From Filobasidium wieringae (taxonomy: Eukaryota; Basidiomycota; Tremellomycetes; Filobasidiales; Filobasidiaceae): 64,000 bases of DNA. The notes under the pieces are model-generated. The model ran no database searches and was not told the DNA's origin. It worked only from the letters and a program-made list of their open reading frames with translations. The stretch is taken from contig BCIV01000019.1 of the NCBI GenBank assembly GCA_001600055.1, forward strand, positions 310,001 to 374,000. Direction: 5' to 3'. Both the position numbers and the translations under genes were made by a program. The stretch's first letter is position 1, and each line of letters opens with the position of its first letter. Below, one piece after another: positions 1 through 10,661 of the stretch.

Positions 1-1082
1 TAAGGTGTTTGGGGATTCTTGGCTTGGCTGTTTGTTGAGCCTCGAGGACCAGTTGGTATGGCTGAATTACTAGGCCCAGTGGGTATAGGGTTACGTGTTG
101 CCTTGGGGCCAGTAGGTATGGATGAGGTGGTTGAGGTTTCGGATGAAGGGAAACGCGGACCAGTAGGTATTTGAGGTGGTTCGGCGGAATCTAGTTTCCT
201 TTTCTTGGTTGGAGGGGATGCTAGAGGATATTCGCTCGGTTTGTTTTCTTTTACGGCTCCCTCGTCTCTGTATCGCTTCCTTTCTCGTTCTTCTTCGACA
301 GAAGCTTCTCGCTGATATTTCCTTTCCCTGGTAGAATTGGCCTCTCGGGTGTCCTCCTGTTGTCTAGCTAACTCCGATGTACTTGTCCCAAAGATGCGTT
401 CGTGTAAACTTAAAACAGGGGCTCGAGCAGGAGATGGCCTTCTTCTCGGTGGAGAGAGGTTCGACCGTCTTTCAGGCGTAGGTGACCTTCTGGCGCGATT
501 GTAATTAGGAACGTAGCTGTCTCTCACGGGAGATCTTGGTCTATAAGGTTCTCGATTTCCAGATGCACGATATTCTGCTTCACCTCTAGACGCGCTGTAT
601 CTCTCTCCTAGCTTATCCCCGTTCTTATATCTGTCAAGCTCTTGATCAAGCTCTCTGAGCCTATACTCTCTCTCCCTTGTATCCGGTTGACGTCTAGCTG
701 AAGGGGGTGAAGGTGACCTCCTTCTCCTAGCAGGCGTGTAAGTTGAAGGGATGTAACGATCTACAGCAGGAGTGACAGGAGATCGTGCCCGATAAGACGG
801 AGGTCGACGGGAAAGGGGAGGAGGATTGCGGACTGCTGCAGGATCTAGCCGAAGAGCCGCTGAAGGTCGTGCGGGAAGACTTGAGGGAGCAGGAAGTGTT
901 TTGTTTGATAGTGTCGATCGTACTACCGGGGGAGCGACAACAGAGCCCGAAAGCGGTTTTGATGGGAGGATTGAAGCCGATGCAGACGCTGTCGAGTTGC
1001 TGGAATCGTTCGTCAAGTGAGGAAGCGGAGGAGAGGATGATCTTTCACGTCTTCTATTAGATTGTTCGCCAACGTCGGACAT
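1..1082 (-). CDS. Partial RS-rich low-complexity protein with IPTGP repeats
   Basis: An open frame runs from an ATG at 1082 down to the window edge without a stop, giving about 360 residues; the C-terminus lies outside. The protein starts MSDVGEQSNRRRERSSS and is rich in Arg, Ser and Pro, with RRRRSPSP-type runs, a central charged stretch (TREREYRLRELDQELDR) and a basic KKRKLD segment that could be a nuclear signal. Toward the visible end the motif IPTGP occurs four times within about 50 residues. No folded domain is recognisable in this part. RS/RE composition is common in nuclear pre-mRNA-processing and chromatin proteins, so a nuclear role is a guess. It is divergent from the uL4m gene, with about 550 bp between the starts. 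Confidence 0.7.
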   Translation of the reverse strand, partial: MSDVGEQSNRRRERSSSPPLPHLTNDSSNSTASASASILPSKPLSGSVVAPPVVRSTLSNKTLPAPSSLPARPSAALRLDPAAVRNPPPLSRRPPSYRARSPVTPAVDRYIPSTYTPARRRRSPSPPSARRQPDTREREYRLRELDQELDRYKNGDKLGERYSASRGEAEYRASGNREPYRPRSPVRDSYVPNYNRARRSPTPERRSNLSPPRRRPSPARAPVLSLHERIFGTSTSELARQQEDTREANSTRERKYQREASVEEERERKRYRDEGAVKENKPSEYPLASPPTKKRKLDSAEPPQIPTGPRFPSSETSTTSSIPTGPKATRNPIPTGPSNSAIPTGPRGSTNSQAKNPQTP

Positions 1083-1629
1083 GAGTTGTGGTTCACGGAA
1101 GTTGGCTCTTTTCAAGCACTCGAAGTTGTATCCTCTTCTTAGAAATTTGGAGGACGATTTAAGAGGTCGAAGTCGAAAAATTGTGTGAGTTTAGATTGAG
1201 GAATGTCTCAACGCGAACATCCTAATGTCTGCCGGGAGGATACGGAAATTCAGAGTCAGACAAATAAGTATCGCTGAGAGCTAGCGGGGGAGTTGAAGCT
1301 TACCCGATGTGCCTTGTTAAATCTAGCTTAGCCAATCGATCGAGCGGTTGTGAGTAACGTATCCAAAGGTGCTGCTCATCACACAATGGAACTTGGGAAT
1401 TTCGAGCTGGAGAGCTTTCATAGTGCTGAGCTAAGACTAGTCGCGCAATGCTTGGACTCGACTTCTGAGTCGCTTTCACCGGTTCAACTTTTCTAAAGAT
1501 CCAATTTGAGTCTCCGTAAAGCAGGTTACCGCCCCCAGACTCCATTCCAAACCACACAGTACCAAGCTATAATAGCTTCACTACGTGCTTGATTTATACG
1601 TGGAAGAAACCTAGCAAAATAGCCTCGAC
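1083..1629. other. Intergenic region, divergent promoters
   Basis: Space between the divergent RS-rich gene and uL4m. A minus-strand open stretch at 1300-1557 shows no family resemblance and is probably chance. I see no other feature. Confidence 0.5.
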
Positions 1630-3006
1630 ATGAGCTTCGTCCGCTCATTATTTACGCCTGCATTGCGGGTAAGGAATCTGACCTGTAGTGATCTCTACTC
1701 ATCCGAAGACTGACCTCTACCTCGCAAATGTGCTCGCACAGCTCTCTCGTCAACCTCGCCCAATCTACCGAACCTTAGCAACACAAGTTCCCGTTCCACC
1801 AGCTGCTCAACAGGCTTCGTCCTCGGCATCGACTTTGCAAGAAGGATCGGAAAGCGTGGCTCCCATCTTTGAAGAGGGCGATGTCGATGTCACAGACAGT
1901 GTTCTGAAGATGCTTGAAAGCGAGGGGGGTAGGTGGCATACTATTGAGGGTTTTGTAAAGGAATCGAACTTACGCTTAATTTGGATTTTCAGGCTTACCT
2001 TCGAACGAGGACTTTTCACCCATCTCATACCTACCTCTATCATCGTTGAAGTCAGACAACCCAGCCTTACCAAGTTCTGATGTGAGCCATCATTTCACAA
2101 GCAGCAAAACACAACTCACTGAAAGTTTCCAATTGACACGCATAGGAACTCGCTATACCCCTCGCACCAGACGTCTTTGCTCAACCTTTAAGAAAAGATA
2201 TCCTCCATCGATGTTCCGTATGGTATTTGGCAAATCTCCGTCAGGTCAGTTTTCCTCTTCTCGGGAACAGTATAACAATCGTTAACCCTGGCCGTACACA
2301 TTGACAGGGATCAGGATCCACCAAAACCCGAGCAGATGTAAACTACTCTGGTCGAAAGCTTTACCGACAAAAAGGAACGGGTAAAGCTCGAGCTGGTAGT
2401 GCTGGATCTGGTACTCGACGTGGAGGAGGAACAATCCATGGACCTCATCCTCGTTCATTCGCCCAGCTTCTGCCCCGGAAAGTCAGGCAGCTCGGGTTAC
2501 ACGTCGCCTTGTCTTCCAAGCTGACAAGTGGATTGTTAAGGGTTGTTAACGAGATGGGAGAGACGAGTTGGGAGGGGAAGACTAGATTGGCGGTCAAGGC
2601 TCTATGCGATGATAAGCCAACCAACGGAAATGTGATCGAATCTCTTTACGAGGATGACGGTGCTGTGCCAGAAATTACTCCTCTAGAGAGGCAAATACGA
2701 TTCGGGCACCCGGAGAAACTCTCCATCCTGTTTGTTGCCGGACCACCGACTACGGAAAGCGAGTTCGAAGGGTTGATCACCACCGCACGAACGGTCAATA
2801 ATATTCCCGGGGTGGAGGTCATCCCTATCGAAGAGCTGCAGGCTTACGAGGTCTTGAAGAGGAAGTGGGTTGTCCTGGACGTCAAAGCCGTAGAATGGTT
2901 GACCGCGCGATCCAAAGACAACGATCTTTTCGAGGAGGACGAGGGCGAAGAAATCGATGTTGCAAATATGGCCGAGGCCGAAGTGGAAAGCCGACCAGCG
3001 GCATAG
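1630..3006 (+). CDS. YML6: Mitochondrial large-subunit ribosomal protein uL4m
   Basis: Structural protein of the mitochondrial large ribosomal subunit, nuclear-encoded and imported. Five exons can be placed with consistent phases: 1630-1668, 1742-1928, 1993-2081, 2146-2244 and 2308-3006, giving 370 residues. Exon 1 encodes MSFVRSLFTPALR, continuing into an Arg/Ser-rich presequence without acids, as expected for matrix import. The uL4 core is clear: PLRKDILHRC followed by KGTGKARAGSAGSGTRRGGG and IHGPHPRSFAQLLPRKVRQL, the conserved loop that contacts rRNA near the exit tunnel. The C-terminal half matches the usual uL4 nucleotide-binding-like fold less distinctly and ends in an acidic tail. Introns are 38-75 nt class, typical of this fungus. 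Confidence 0.93.
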
Positions 3007-3879
3007 ACAGTACAAGGCAAGAAGATGTAACATATGTATCGTATACGAAGATTCCTTGATCGCTTCACGCTCACAATGAGTATGCAACCAAATATTGCGT
3101 AAGACCTTCCTTGTATGAGGAGGGAGACCTTTCGCATAGGTCTCGTACACAACATCTGTCTGATACAGCAGGCACAGCTGCCTCATTTAGAATTCGGATA
3201 GTCGAAGCTGGATACCTAGCTTCTCGGAGGATATGCTGTTCGATTTGTAGCGAAACTGCTCGCTCAGTAGTAACCACGTCGATCTTGGCAATCCCACTTT
3301 CATCTAACTTCTAAAATGACGTCTGAAGCACTGCAACGTAGACTGACAAGCCATCGACCCGAACGTTTCAGATCAAGAGAAAGCGCAGTTCGCGCTTACG
3401 GAGATGTCCGTTATCAGTCTTCGTATTATCCTATTCCGAATCGATTCTCACCTGCGACTTCCTTTATCGCTAGATCGCTCGAGTATCCGTCAAATCCATT
3501 ATGATAGCCCTATGCTAGAATAAGTACAGCTGGAGATCAGACTGGACACTCGTGAGGCATGCCTACCAGCACAATGGCCGCCACAAGCGAAAACAGCCGC
3601 GTAACCCGCGACGATCACCGGGCCATCCCTATCAGAATTCGGAATGTCAATATTGATGAACCCCAGATTCCGAACCCTCGCCGCGATAAGCGACTAGTTC
3701 TTTCAGCAAAGGGGAATTACGAACCAGGCTTTGATGATCTTTCCTGGTCACCAGACACCGAATCAAGTTTGAAAAGCAACTTGAAGACGTGATTGACGAA
3801 GATGGCATCATTTCGTGCAACTACTGGCTGTTTACCTATATTATTTCGAGTGATCAGGTAATTTGAATTATCTATAAGC
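3007..3879 (+). other. Unresolved stretch with possible small gene
   Basis: Contains an ATG at 3315 (MTSEALQRRLTSHRPERF...) open to 3504, another at 3559 (MPTSTMAATSENS...) open to 3792, and a shifted frame near 3770-3860 reading RIKFEKQLEDVIDEDG. These could be exons of a small spliced gene just upstream of the DUF1275 gene, but I could not join them with consistent splice phases and recognise no family. They may equally be leader sequence. Confidence 0.25.
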
Positions 3880-4890
3880 ATGGAAACTAGGTATGAAGTA
3901 GACATTGAACGATTCGGTGGAGTTGAATCCTCTGAGGGTAAATGAAATATGTAATCTGATGTTGACTGTTCGACAAGCTGACCTTCCGACCCGTATCCGT
4001 AGGCAACAGCAATACTTGCAAGAACGATAGAACCTGTCCAGCTATCAACTCTAGCTGTTCTCTAGACCCTTCGCCCTCCAACGTATCGTCGTTCCCCACG
4101 CATACGCCATACTTCAAACAGACCATCTCCTCCTCGTACCTCTTTCATCCTCTCCTCGTCGTCACCCTAACAACTGGACTGTTGGATGCATCGACCTGTT
4201 CGACATTTTCCGTATTCGCCTCCAATCAAACGGGAAACGCGATCCTCCTTACTCTAGCTGCTGCTAATTCCGCACCCGTCTCGCTGCATAACACTGCTGC
4301 GTCCTTGGGAGCGTTCTTGGGATGTGCGTTGATAGCGGGAACAGTGGGGAATCGATTTGGACCTAGAAATCGGGGCTGGATGTTGATATCCAACATAATC
4401 CAACTAGCTCTTCTCATCCTCGTCGCCGTTCTATCCGCACCGCAAGTGAACGTACTGAATCCCTCAGTGAAATCAGAACAATGGATCTCTCTCCTCCTTC
4501 TCGCAGGATCTGCGGGATTTCAGGTGGCCATGGCAAAGACCAGTGGTGTAGGGGAAGTTCCTACAGCCATGCTCACGAGCCCCTTTGTGGAGTTTGTGAC
4601 TGACAAACACTTGTTTGAGGCTCGATTGGAAGGGGATGAAGTCAAGTGTCGGAATCGAAGGGGAGTGTATATTGTCACCCTTCTCACCGGAAGTCTCGTG
4701 TAAGTAACCTCTCTTCAGAAACGTCCAGGTGAGCGGTCATTCATGAGTCTTTCCTTATACAAACAGAGGTGCATATATGCATAGGTATACTGGCGGAGGA
4801 ACATCAGTCCTGATCCTGTCCATCGTATTAAGAGCAGGGACAACGCTTTATATGGCGATGATGCCAGAAAAAACATCGACGCGATTATGA
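3880..4890 (+). CDS. DUF1275 (YoaK-type) membrane protein
   Basis: Predicted multi-pass membrane protein of the DUF1275 family, whose function is not established in fungi. Three exons with matching phases, 3880-3937, 4003-4699 and 4767-4890, give 292 residues beginning METRYEVDIERFGG. The family signature is in the first membrane segment: TTGLLDASTCSTF followed by SNQTGNAILLTLA. Hydrophobic segments then follow: SLGAFLGCALIAGTVG, ISNIIQLALLILVAVLSA, a segment around WISLLLLAGSAGFQVAMAKT, and two near the C-terminus (VYIVTLLTGSLVGAY and SVLILSIVLRAGTTLY). In many members the SNQTGN motif is the best-conserved feature. The start was chosen because it is the only ATG that splices in frame into the open second exon. 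Confidence 0.82.
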
Positions 4891-5236
4891 TCCTATGATC
4901 CTAATCGTGCAATCTGTCTGTTCGAAGGACAGCTTGTATCAACAACAATTTGTAATCTCATCCATTCACCATTGATAGAGTAATTAAGCAACCGGTACTT
5001 CTTCAGACGGGCAAGACCAAGCTACATGTGCCAACTTCAAGAGATGTTGGTTCATCTCCCTGGAGGCACGAAAAAAAGCGCAAAATCTCGGCTCCGGACC
5101 TTTCCGGTAAGCGCGGCAAGCTGGAGCCAACAGGGACAATTCAAACTCTGTTGATATTCGATAGCAGCGGATGATGACGTTAATACTCAGGCCTCACTGT
5201 ATCTAGTCTTCCTCACACTTTACAACACTCTTCGAA
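4891..5236. other. Intergenic region
   Basis: Between the DUF1275 stop and the NDUFA4-like start. Contains a GC-rich patch near 5080-5135 with short inverted stretches, but no gene could be supported. Confidence 0.4.
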
Positions 5237-5873
5237 ATGTTCCCCGCCATCAACGTCGCTCGTGTCGGTCTCCGTGCCGCTCCCCGTGCTGCCCGGGCTC
5301 AGGCTTCTACCAACCAGATGGTCGCTAGGCGATGGTTGAACGACAACGCCGGAAACAGGTCTGATGACAAGGCCAAGCTGGTACGTAGTTAAATCAGCTT
5401 CACGTTGCAATATCCTATGTGTACAAATCAATGACTGATAACTGGTATCGATCAAATTGCAACGTAATTTGTCGCTCCTAAACGAATAGGCTTTCCGATT
5501 CGGAATGAAGGGTCAGCATTCCTCGGTCCCCTCTGGTTATACGGGATCTTGTTACTGAATTTCACTCCTGCCGCTTAACAGACATCCCCGTCGAACTTTA
5601 CCCCATGCTTGTTTGTGTCGTTGCCGCCTGTGTTGGAGGTGGATTCGCTTTGACCCGACAATGTGCGTAACAATCTGTCGAAATCGTCTTAGCACATCGC
5701 AGGATCTGATAAAATTCGCTTGGTGACTGCTCTCTTGTTCTCGATATTTCGCAGTCTGGAAGGAGGGTGCCGATGTAAGTACTCTCATACCATAAAATCC
5801 TCCCGTCCGACTACTTACCCGTTCGCAGCTCCGTATGCTTCCTAACTCCTTCAGAAAGGGAGACGCTCACTAG
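5237..5873 (+). CDS. NDUFA4/MLRQ (B12D)-like respiratory chain subunit
   Basis: Small mitochondrial inner-membrane protein of the NDUFA4/B12D family, associated with complex I or complex IV. Five exons with all phases consistent: 5237-5380, 5490-5511, 5582-5662, 5755-5774 and 5829-5873, giving 103 residues. Exon 1 encodes an Arg/Ala-rich presequence (MFPAINVARVGLRAAPRAAR). The mature part has the family hallmark FRFGMKDIPVELYPM followed by one membrane segment, CVVAACVGGGFALTRQ. Two exons are only 22 and 20 nt long. The fungal family usually has this arrangement of presequence plus one membrane helix. The C-terminus RMLPNSFRKGDAH is short and polar. Confidence 0.85.
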
Positions 5874-6083
5874 AAACCTCCCAAGCTTTCTTGGATCTTG
5901 TTTTTAGTATAACTCATTGTAACTGGCTAGTTGTGAGCGGAATGTGAACTTATGCAATTATGCGGAGTTCCTACTTCTGGTACTAGGACACAAAATTTGA
6001 CAATGCTTCATCGAGAACATACAACTAAATGGGACTTTCCATCTACAATGTCGCCTATCCATGCTTTCCGGAATCCTGCATTC

Positions 6084-8832
6084 TTACTCGGCTCGAGGAG
6101 ATCCAACACGTTGCACAGTCTCTCCTACCCGTTCCCTCAAATTTCCGAAGAAACTTCTAGCTCCATCTCTGAGTCCGTCAATCTGAAAGCTCGCTCCCAC
6201 CTCGTTTGCGTTGTTCCCACTAGCACGGTATAATCCCGATCCTGCTGCCCCTCCGACCGAAAGCTCGTAGCCTCCTGCTCGAAGGTTGAGTCCCGAGTTA
6301 TTGTTGCTTCCGTTGTAAGGTCCCGCATTAGGTTCTGCAATAGGCGTAGAAGTTTCTGTTGCCCCGCTTGCGAGACTTGGAGCACTCGCGATGCCGTTAG
6401 GAGCCTGATAAACGCTGGGAGGGTAATGCAGAGCTGAATCGCTGATCATCTCCAGGAAGGATTTCGAATTGTGAATGCTAGTGGCGGCTAGTAATATTCT
6501 TGCTTGGCCTGCGAGTTGTTGGTTCAGCAATGCGACTGCACGGGACTCCTCGTAGGTCGTGCCTCCCAGCATGAACACGATTATATCCTGCGGGCGTTGG
6601 CTTCTCGCATGCTCGTCGCCTTCCAGAAAGGGGTAAGAGGTTTCTCGTAAACGACCTTTCAAGAGCAAGTCCAGCGTTTGCGAAACGTGTGGGGTATGTT
6701 GCGTATATACGTTCTCGACACCCTGTAGGTCACGTTGTGAGAAACGAAGTAGGTTTCGCCGTAACGGATATGGCTTACTTTCAGACCTTTCAGAGCACTT
6801 TTACCTCGAGAGAAGATGTTCTCGTTCATGAACAGATCATCTTGCCGTTGATCCGCCCCGGCCAGATTGAGCATGACGTACACAAGCTAGATGAATGGCA
6901 AAGGATCAACTAACGATCAGGCCAGCAAACAGAGTTACTTACTCTCGCTCGATCAGCCGATACTCCGTTCTGTATCAGTGTATCGATCACACCGGCAATC
7001 GAGTTTCCTGAGAATTTCTGGTATCGCAGAGCGTATAGAATGGCCAATCGCAACTTGTTGCTGGATGGCGTCTTGGTAGAAGTGATCAGCCCTATGACGC
7101 TCTGCATGTGGAGAGTGAGTTAATCGGTCAGATGTCGAGTTCTGGGCATCGCTTACCTTCAAGTCCGCAGCATGACTCTCGTTACTCGCCAGACTCTGCT
7201 CGACTTCGCTTATCTCCAACAGGTCATCGCGTTCTGTAATCCTGCTCAACTCGCCCACCAACGCTACGTGCTTGGCGACATTTCCCCCAAGTTTCTTGAA
7301 TTCTGGATATTCCTCGACAAATTTCCGCATATCCGCTAGTGTTTCGATCGACTGAGGATTTGATATCGCTTGTGTTTTAGTTTGATAGGACTGGACATAG
7401 GAGGAAAGGGCAGCTCCTAGATCACCAAAGTTAGAGTGTTGTTGCGCGGCATAGAAGGGGTCCGACGAAGCAGACAGCACCAGGTCCTGGCGGTCTCGAT
7501 ATTAGTCTTATGAGTCGCTCTCGTTATGGCGTACTGAAGCTCACTTTGAGGTCTTGCTTGGATTCCGCATCGATCGTCACTCTTCCGTTATTGATTCCTA
7601 CCAACTCATGTACCATAGCTTGGTACGTCCATTGCGTTAGCAGAGGGGTCACCGGGTCGTTCCGTCGATCTGCTCCACCCTAGTCAGCGAATGACTGTCT
7701 AGTATGAGATAAATCGTGGCAGACACACCTAGGATCAGCAGTAATGGTGCAGAGCCTGTCGTTGGTCGGAATCCGAAGAGTTCTCTGTAAGGAGGTTGGT
7801 TCATAGCCGACTGTACTCTTGCCTTAGTACGTTCATGAGTGAGACATCCGAAACGAGTGTACTCACCTGAACTTCTTGTGCCAACAACTTTCCACCAGAA
7901 CTCATCTTCTCCCACCGTATGACTGGCTTCTTCTTCAGACTTAACAAGATCGATAAAATCATTTGCGTATGATGTGTCAACATCGGAGGTGGAATTGACA
8001 TTGGTTGAGGTAGATAGATTGGAGGCTGCAGAATGAGTTCGTGGTGTAAATTGAAGCCGGAGAAGATGAAGAAGATGGACTGATCAGATTCTGATGACGC
8101 ACATTTGGTGGGTCGTCTAGACCATCGGCGAGGACAGTCTGGCTCATAGTAACCAGGCTCTGATAATGTGGCAGATAATCTGCAAAGTATTCCTAGGGTG
8201 CAGCAGTAAGCAGGCTGGCATAGAAATAGCTCTTGGCGTTGAATACTCACTTGTACCTCCTTGACAGTCTCGTATTCGTCTGCCATAGCCATCTCTTCAA
8301 TCTGTCCTTTCGTCAAGATATTGGAAAAGACTGCTCGTAGGTGAGCATTGTCCCGCCTGATGGGTCTGCGTTCAGCATACTCACATAACCAGTAACCTCC
8401 ATACCGTGGACCCTCCCCTGCATTGTTCCCCTCACCACTTGTGCCAGGGATATCAGACCCCTTCAGCTCCCTTTTAACGGCCTCTATACTTTCTCGACAT
8501 GGTCTCAGAAAAGCTATGCAGTTGAGGTGTGCGAGGGGTTGTCGATTTGGGCTAAGAAGAAGCAGTTTGAGAAACAACTCTCGGAATCTAACCCTGGAAT
8601 TTGCTTACTTATCTATCCGTTCCGTCAGATATACCTCATGACGCAATAGATCGGTTTGTGTCATGGCAAGGGATACAATCGGCGTCTACGTTTGAAGCTT
8701 GAGTTACTAGTAGCTGGACAACCGGCCTGAGCATGAACATACCGTGTGTGCATCCATAAGTAAGACCTTCATCCCGCTCACTTCGTCCAACATCTTCGTT
8801 ATGTAAGTCTGTACGGCTTTCAAGGCGTCCAT
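6084..8832 (-). CDS. VPS45: Vps45, Sec1/Munc18-family vesicle fusion regulator
   Basis: SM protein that binds Tlg2/Pep12-type syntaxins and controls SNARE assembly in traffic to endosome and vacuole. It begins [17 protein letters not shown] at 8832. First exons 8832-8743, 8685-8609, 8551-8385 and 8330-8251 join in phase to give the N-terminal domain ([43 protein letters not shown]). Later landmarks are [46 protein letters not shown] directly followed by [17 protein letters not shown]-like and [22 protein letters not shown], and the Vps45 C-terminal signature [18 protein letters not shown] with [10 protein letters not shown]. At least eight introns. After the conserved end there is a Gly/Asn/Ser-rich tail of about 100 residues ending RVGSPRAE, longer than in budding yeast. 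Convergent with the NDUFA4-like gene. Confidence 0.92.
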
Positions 8833-9642
8833 CCTGGCTTGTTCAGAAGCTTCAGAAGCTGATGGTTGGAAAACTACGAGCTTTTAGGGATAGGTTGAAA
8901 GGCCTCAGATGTCTGTTGACGGGTAGACCCGCTGTTGTTTTGTTTGTGAGGTTCACCGGAAACGATTGCGAGAAGCTGTTTTGAAGCTGTATTTGTCTGC
9001 CTAATCGATCAGAAATCTGGTCCGGTCTCCGGTCTACCCAGCCCACTTGATCCCGAACAAGGAACTGATATCTTCTAGATGTATGTCTGAGAAACGGATG
9101 AACACCTGAGGTTGAAAGTTACAGTAATAATGGATGTTGAAACAGATGCCTTGCTTTACTCGTCATCGCCGGTCGCCGCGACCGATAAAACACGTCAGCA
9201 GTTGCGCACCTTCTATCACGCATCGCTATGAAACGCTTGAGCGAATGGGCAAATGGAGGCGATATCATCGGCATCATCTCGTAGGGAACAGTTGTTCAAG
9301 ATGTATTGATCTTCAGCTGGGGGTTTGAGGGTTTAGTCATATGGCGAAACTTGAAAACGACTTGGGCAGACGCGACGAGGAGTTCAGAAGCTAGGCAGAA
9401 GACTCCTGTATCCTCGTGAAGTATGACACAGTATCACTGTTTGTCAATGGAACATCTAGACCTTTTCCCGAAACCAATGCTACATAATACGTCGTATTTT
9501 CCCAGACTACATTGAGTCAGAGAAAACGTATTCTACACGAGGCCGGAGGATGTGTCTGGACGGTGCGCCATCCCAGATCAGGATAATCTCGTTCGTGCGC
9601 AAGTTACGAAGAGTGTTAGCGATTTTGTATTGCAATCGCAGC
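8833..9642. other. Intergenic region upstream of VPS45
   Basis: About 800 bp. Only short unconvincing open stretches on both strands (e.g. 8852-9046 minus, 9134-9328 plus). I see no RNA gene or repeat. Confidence 0.4.
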
Positions 9643-10641
9643 TTAGCATCCTAAGGTACAAAGGTTGATGTCTTCTTTCAAGGTCTCATATTCTCGCTCG
9701 ATGTCGGACACTCTGATCAGCAGTAGAGGCTGGGTGTTCTGGCCCTGTTGCGCAAGTTCACTCTCTGCAGCGTGATGTGCCAAAATATCCCTTCGAAATC
9801 TCAAGACGGCACGGTTAGGGCTGTCAGCGCATACAGGACAGTCAATCTTGTAAGTCGCAAGAGTCGTATACCATTGGAGTCTGTAGCTTTCGTTCACCTC
9901 TCCGGAAAAGAAATTCATTCTATCGACTGTCAGGATTCCTGCCACACCCTGGAGGAGGATGAGCAATATCCTATCGCGATGAAGCACGTTAACAGAAAAA
10001 ATGACAGACTCTGTCTCTCCTCAATCGATTATGCATTAGCATTGAGTGTAGCGCTACTAATGCTGCAAAACGTCGGATGTGTTGCATGCTTCCGTCGCGT
10101 TTCAGTCAGCGAATCCATGTTTCAGCGCATGAATGGTGAAACGTCGTCATAACGAAATAATACATGCAGCACAGATGATCTATGTTCCGTTTAGAGTCTA
10201 GCATCGTTCACGGTCATATCATATCTTTCTTTGCAGTGACAGCTGACGGCCAGTCGACTTCAGTCGTGTATTCGATTTACAGCTATGCTTACGACGCTGG
10301 GTTCTAACAGCTCAGTCAGAATGATCGCCTCAGGCGTATCCGTCGCATACCTCACACGACTTGGCGGCTTGACGACCTGGCCATTCTGGCAACTGCAGCA
10401 CGCAACCCTTGAGCGAATCGGAGATAGTTTTTGCAAGCGCATGTTCTCGCGCTCGCGCTTCCACTATTCTTGTTGCGAACGCGTACGATCTGTTTCCGCA
10501 TCCCCCTGCCTCCAACCAGCTGAGACTCCCCGCCATCCCCGCTCTCTGCAAACTTGCGTTCACTGTGCTGTTCGAGGTTGTCACTCCATTTGGTAAATTG
10601 ATTGCTTCTGAGCTGGAGATTCCACCCACGACTTTCGACAA
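9643..10641 (-). CDS. Unrecognised spliced gene, start and middle unresolved
   Basis: The clearest exon is the last one: DILAHHAAESELAQQGQNTQ, then LLLIRVSDIEREYETLKED, ending INLCTLGC at 9643. An intron (about 51 nt, gtatac...gctgacag) joins it in phase to an upstream stretch reading TVDRMNFFSGEVNESYRLQ. A second open region at 10641-10380 reads SEAINLPNGVTTSNSTV and LSWLEAGGCGNRSYAFATRI, and may be the N-terminal exon, but no ATG fits well: an internal ATG near 10560 (MAGSLSWLEAGG) is possible. The middle of the gene could not be assembled. The helical, charged C-terminus suggests coiled-coil or complex-forming behaviour; I assign no function. The opposite strand is also partly open at 10285-10648, so the strand of the N-terminal part is uncertain. 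Confidence 0.4.
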
Positions 10642-10661
10642 CCGGTAGATTATACGTCAAG

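Noticed and set aside
5041..5135. Possible tRNA or structured RNA in the space before the NDUFA4-like gene
   Set aside because: There are GC-rich inverted stretches and a GGTTCATCTCC string, but no cloverleaf with anticodon and acceptor stems could be drawn.
10285..10648. Plus-strand frames opposite the unrecognised gene
   Set aside because: They have no family resemblance and no clear splicing to the eL15 gene. The minus strand was preferred, though not strongly, because it fits the orientation of the C-terminal exon at 9643.
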